A stretch of 7,443 bases of DNA from Desulfuromonadaceae bacterium (GTDB taxonomy: Bacteria; Desulfobacterota; Desulfuromonadia; Desulfuromonadales; Syntrophotaleaceae), in the NCBI GenBank assembly GCA_021107335.1, contig JAIOSZ010000045.1:1-7443 (forward strand), given 5' to 3'. The translations under genes and the position numbers were made by a program. Below, one piece after another: positions 6,049 through 7,443 of this stretch (positions within the stretch are counted from its first letter, which is position 1; every line of letters begins with the position of its first letter). Below the pieces are notes generated by a model. That model worked only from the letters and a program-made list of their open reading frames with translations, was not told the DNA's origin and made no database searches.

Positions 6049-7329
6049 TCAAACCTCGCCCACCGAGCTCCCACTACCCTCCAGCACCGCCAGCAGTTCA
6101 TCATCTTCCACCTCGCCGCGCAGCACCAAATCGCGAATAGTCAGCGACAACTCAACCAACTCATCCTGACGATCTTTGTATTCACTACTAGCCTCCACCA
6201 AATCCTGCAATACCTCCCGCTCAATATCCGCCAGACTTTTGCCTACACCCTCACCAACGGTGCCGCGACTAACCAGGGACAGCTGATTGCGAATTTCGAC
6301 GTGCAGCGGCTGACAGACCTCGTCCAGCACCGCCCGCAATCGTTCCCGCCCCAACTCAAAGGGGTGAAAGGCCACCTTGCCGGTGAGCTTGAGATCGATG
6401 AGGGGTTGGCGGTCCTCGTTGGGGCTCTCAGAAAAACTACCCAGAGTGGCCACCAACCGTTCACGAAAGGTCTCCAGCGCCTGATCCGCATCGGTCGCGC
6501 CGTCCAGATCGATTACCACCGCCTGCATGGGCCGGGGGTCGGTAGGGCGAAACTGGTGTTGAAAGCATCCCCCCTCGGAAGTGACCAGATAATAACCCTT
6601 ATCGTACCTCTGCTCACCGAAATTGACCCGCTCTGGGGAACCGGGATTAAAGCCGTAGGGTCGTCCTTCTGGAGTTTTTACAATATACGGCTTATGGCCG
6701 TGGCCGAGGGCCAAGTAACCAAATCGATCTGCCAGAGGCAGGGCTTCTTCCGGCTTCATGTTGCCGATTTCCACCGGCGAAAAACTCCAGATACCGACAT
6801 GAAACAGCAACAGGTTATGATCGGTGGTTACCGCTTCGCAGATTCGGGAGACATGGGTACCGGCTTGAGCACCGATATAGCCGAGACCGTAGATATGCAG
6901 ATCCCCGATGAGCAGAAGCCCCCCGGCGCCCTGCTCTTTATCGAAAGGTGCGAAATAATACCCGCCATCCTCGGCTCGGGAGGGTCGCAGCAAACGGAGA
7001 TAACCCATCTGCGACAAAGCTTCCATCCAGGAGATACTGTCCCGGCGATGAATCCAGTCGTGATTGCCTTCCACGGCGATACAGGGAATACCAACATCCT
7101 TGAGGGGCTGCAGAATTTCGATGGTGCGGGCAAAGGTTTGCGGCAGGATTTGACCGGTGTGAAACAGATCCCCGGCAATCAGCACAAAATCGACCTGCTC
7201 GGCTAGGGCATCGGCAACAATGGCAGCCAGAGTACGGAAAAAGTCGTTGTAACGACGCTGCTCGCCACTGGAATGGCGATAGGTCTTGCCGAGATGAATA
7301 TCGCCAGTATGGATGAAACGCACAACCAT
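6049..7329 (-). CDS. sbcD: SbcD/Mre11-type metallophosphoesterase nuclease
   Basis: This 426-residue protein is the nuclease half of the SbcCD (Mre11-Rad50) complex and should act on double-strand ends and hairpins using two Mn2+ ions. All phosphoesterase motifs are present in order: GDIH (D10, H12), GDLFH (D54), GNHD (N89, H90), LLFHVG (H177) and GHGH (H210, H212). The segment GSPERVNFGE after the last motif is typical of Mre11/SbcD. The C-terminal part (about 270-426) is charged and helical and would include the segment that docks on the SbcC coiled-coil base. The length is close to that of E. coli SbcD (400 aa). The ATG at 7327-7329 is chosen because GGAG lies 9 bases upstream; an in-frame TTG at 7359 would place that site inside the gene. 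It precedes sbcC on the same strand, so joint transcription is likely. Confidence 0.94.
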   Translation of the reverse strand: MVVRFIHTGDIHLGKTYRHSSGEQRRYNDFFRTLAAIVADALAEQVDFVLIAGDLFHTGQILPQTFARTIEILQPLKDVGIPCIAVEGNHDWIHRRDSISWMEALSQMGYLRLLRPSRAEDGGYYFAPFDKEQGAGGLLLIGDLHIYGLGYIGAQAGTHVSRICEAVTTDHNLLLFHVGIWSFSPVEIGNMKPEEALPLADRFGYLALGHGHKPYIVKTPEGRPYGFNPGSPERVNFGEQRYDKGYYLVTSEGGCFQHQFRPTDPRPMQAVVIDLDGATDADQALETFRERLVATLGSFSESPNEDRQPLIDLKLTGKVAFHPFELGRERLRAVLDEVCQPLHVEIRNQLSLVSRGTVGEGVGKSLADIEREVLQDLVEASSEYKDRQDELVELSLTIRDLVLRGEVEDDELLAVLEGSGSSVGEV

Positions 7330-7338
7330 AGGCCGGAA

Positions 7339-7342
7339 CTCC
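7339..7342 (-). promoter_or_regulatory. Ribosome binding site deciding the sbcD start
   Basis: GGAG on the minus strand sits 9 bases upstream of ATG 7329. It excludes the longer TTG-started form as the main product. Confidence 0.6.
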
Positions 7343-7443
7343 GTAGCATTAATTGCCAAACAAACAGGAACAAAAACAGGGAAGAGGGGTCAATCGCCAG
7401 CTGTCAGCGACGTCACAACTGAAGTGGGTCCACAGGGGGGGGA
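7343..7443. other. Upstream region of sbcD, no gene seen
   Basis: These bases run from the sbcD ribosome site to the window edge. On the minus strand there is a TTGACC-like hexamer (about 7390-7395), but nothing resembling a -10 lies at the right distance. The stretch ends in a run of eight G on the plus strand. The promoter, if present, is not clear. Confidence 0.35.

Noticed and set aside
6022..7206. 394-codon plus-strand ORF
   Set aside because: It is the antisense shadow of the sbcD-like gene, which carries every phosphoesterase motif. The shadow has no recognisable domain and begins in the repeat-bearing gap.
7380..7443. Possible LexA-type operator upstream of sbcD
   Set aside because: A CTGT and an ACA element occur, but the spacing does not fit the CTGT-N8-ACAG box, and no promoter could be fixed next to it.
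1..7443. CRISPR array, insertion sequence, tRNA or rRNA
   Set aside because: No regularly spaced direct repeats, transposase motifs, terminal inverted repeats with target duplications, or structural RNA signatures were seen on either strand.

Overview
The window is a stretch of bacterial chromosome with moderately high GC. All six recognisable genes lie on the minus strand, so the text reads right to left: sbcD-like nuclease, sbcC-like ATPase, a small unknown protein, a NUDT9-type Nudix hydrolase, an EamA/DMT-family transporter, and the 5' part of nrdD. A class III (oxygen-sensitive) ribonucleotide reductase means the organism can make DNA precursors without oxygen. With the GC content and the style of the intergenic repeats, this fits an anaerobic or facultative proteobacterium, perhaps a Desulfuromonadales-type deltaproteobacterium. 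That placement is inference; there is no rRNA or other marker here.

Layout. 7330-7443: short leader upstream of sbcD. 6049-7329: Mre11/SbcD-type phosphoesterase. 5854-6048: noncoding gap rich in inverted repeats. 3412-5853: Rad50/SbcC-type ATPase with long coiled coils and a non-standard central cysteine pair. 3310-3411: gap with a plausible promoter. 2965-3309: 114-residue protein of unknown function. 2013-2909: NUDT9-like ADP-ribose hydrolase, followed by a strong intrinsic terminator (1961-1994). 1056-1913: ten-helix EamA transporter. 798-1055: nrdD regulatory region with two NrdR-box-like sites spaced 32 bp centre to centre, just upstream of a promoter with a perfect TTGACA. 1-797: N-terminal 265 codons of nrdD, running off the window edge.

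How they work together. SbcD and SbcC should form one nuclease/ATPase complex that trims DNA ends and hairpins. The NUDT9-like enzyme would remove free ADP-ribose. The small protein and the Nudix gene may form one transcription unit ending at the terminator. nrdD is a separate unit that appears to be under dATP/ATP-sensing NrdR control. The window is mostly housekeeping. The less ordinary items are the bacterial NUDT9-type enzyme, the altered hook region of the SbcC-like protein, the unknown small gene, and the repeat-bearing gap between sbcD and sbcC.
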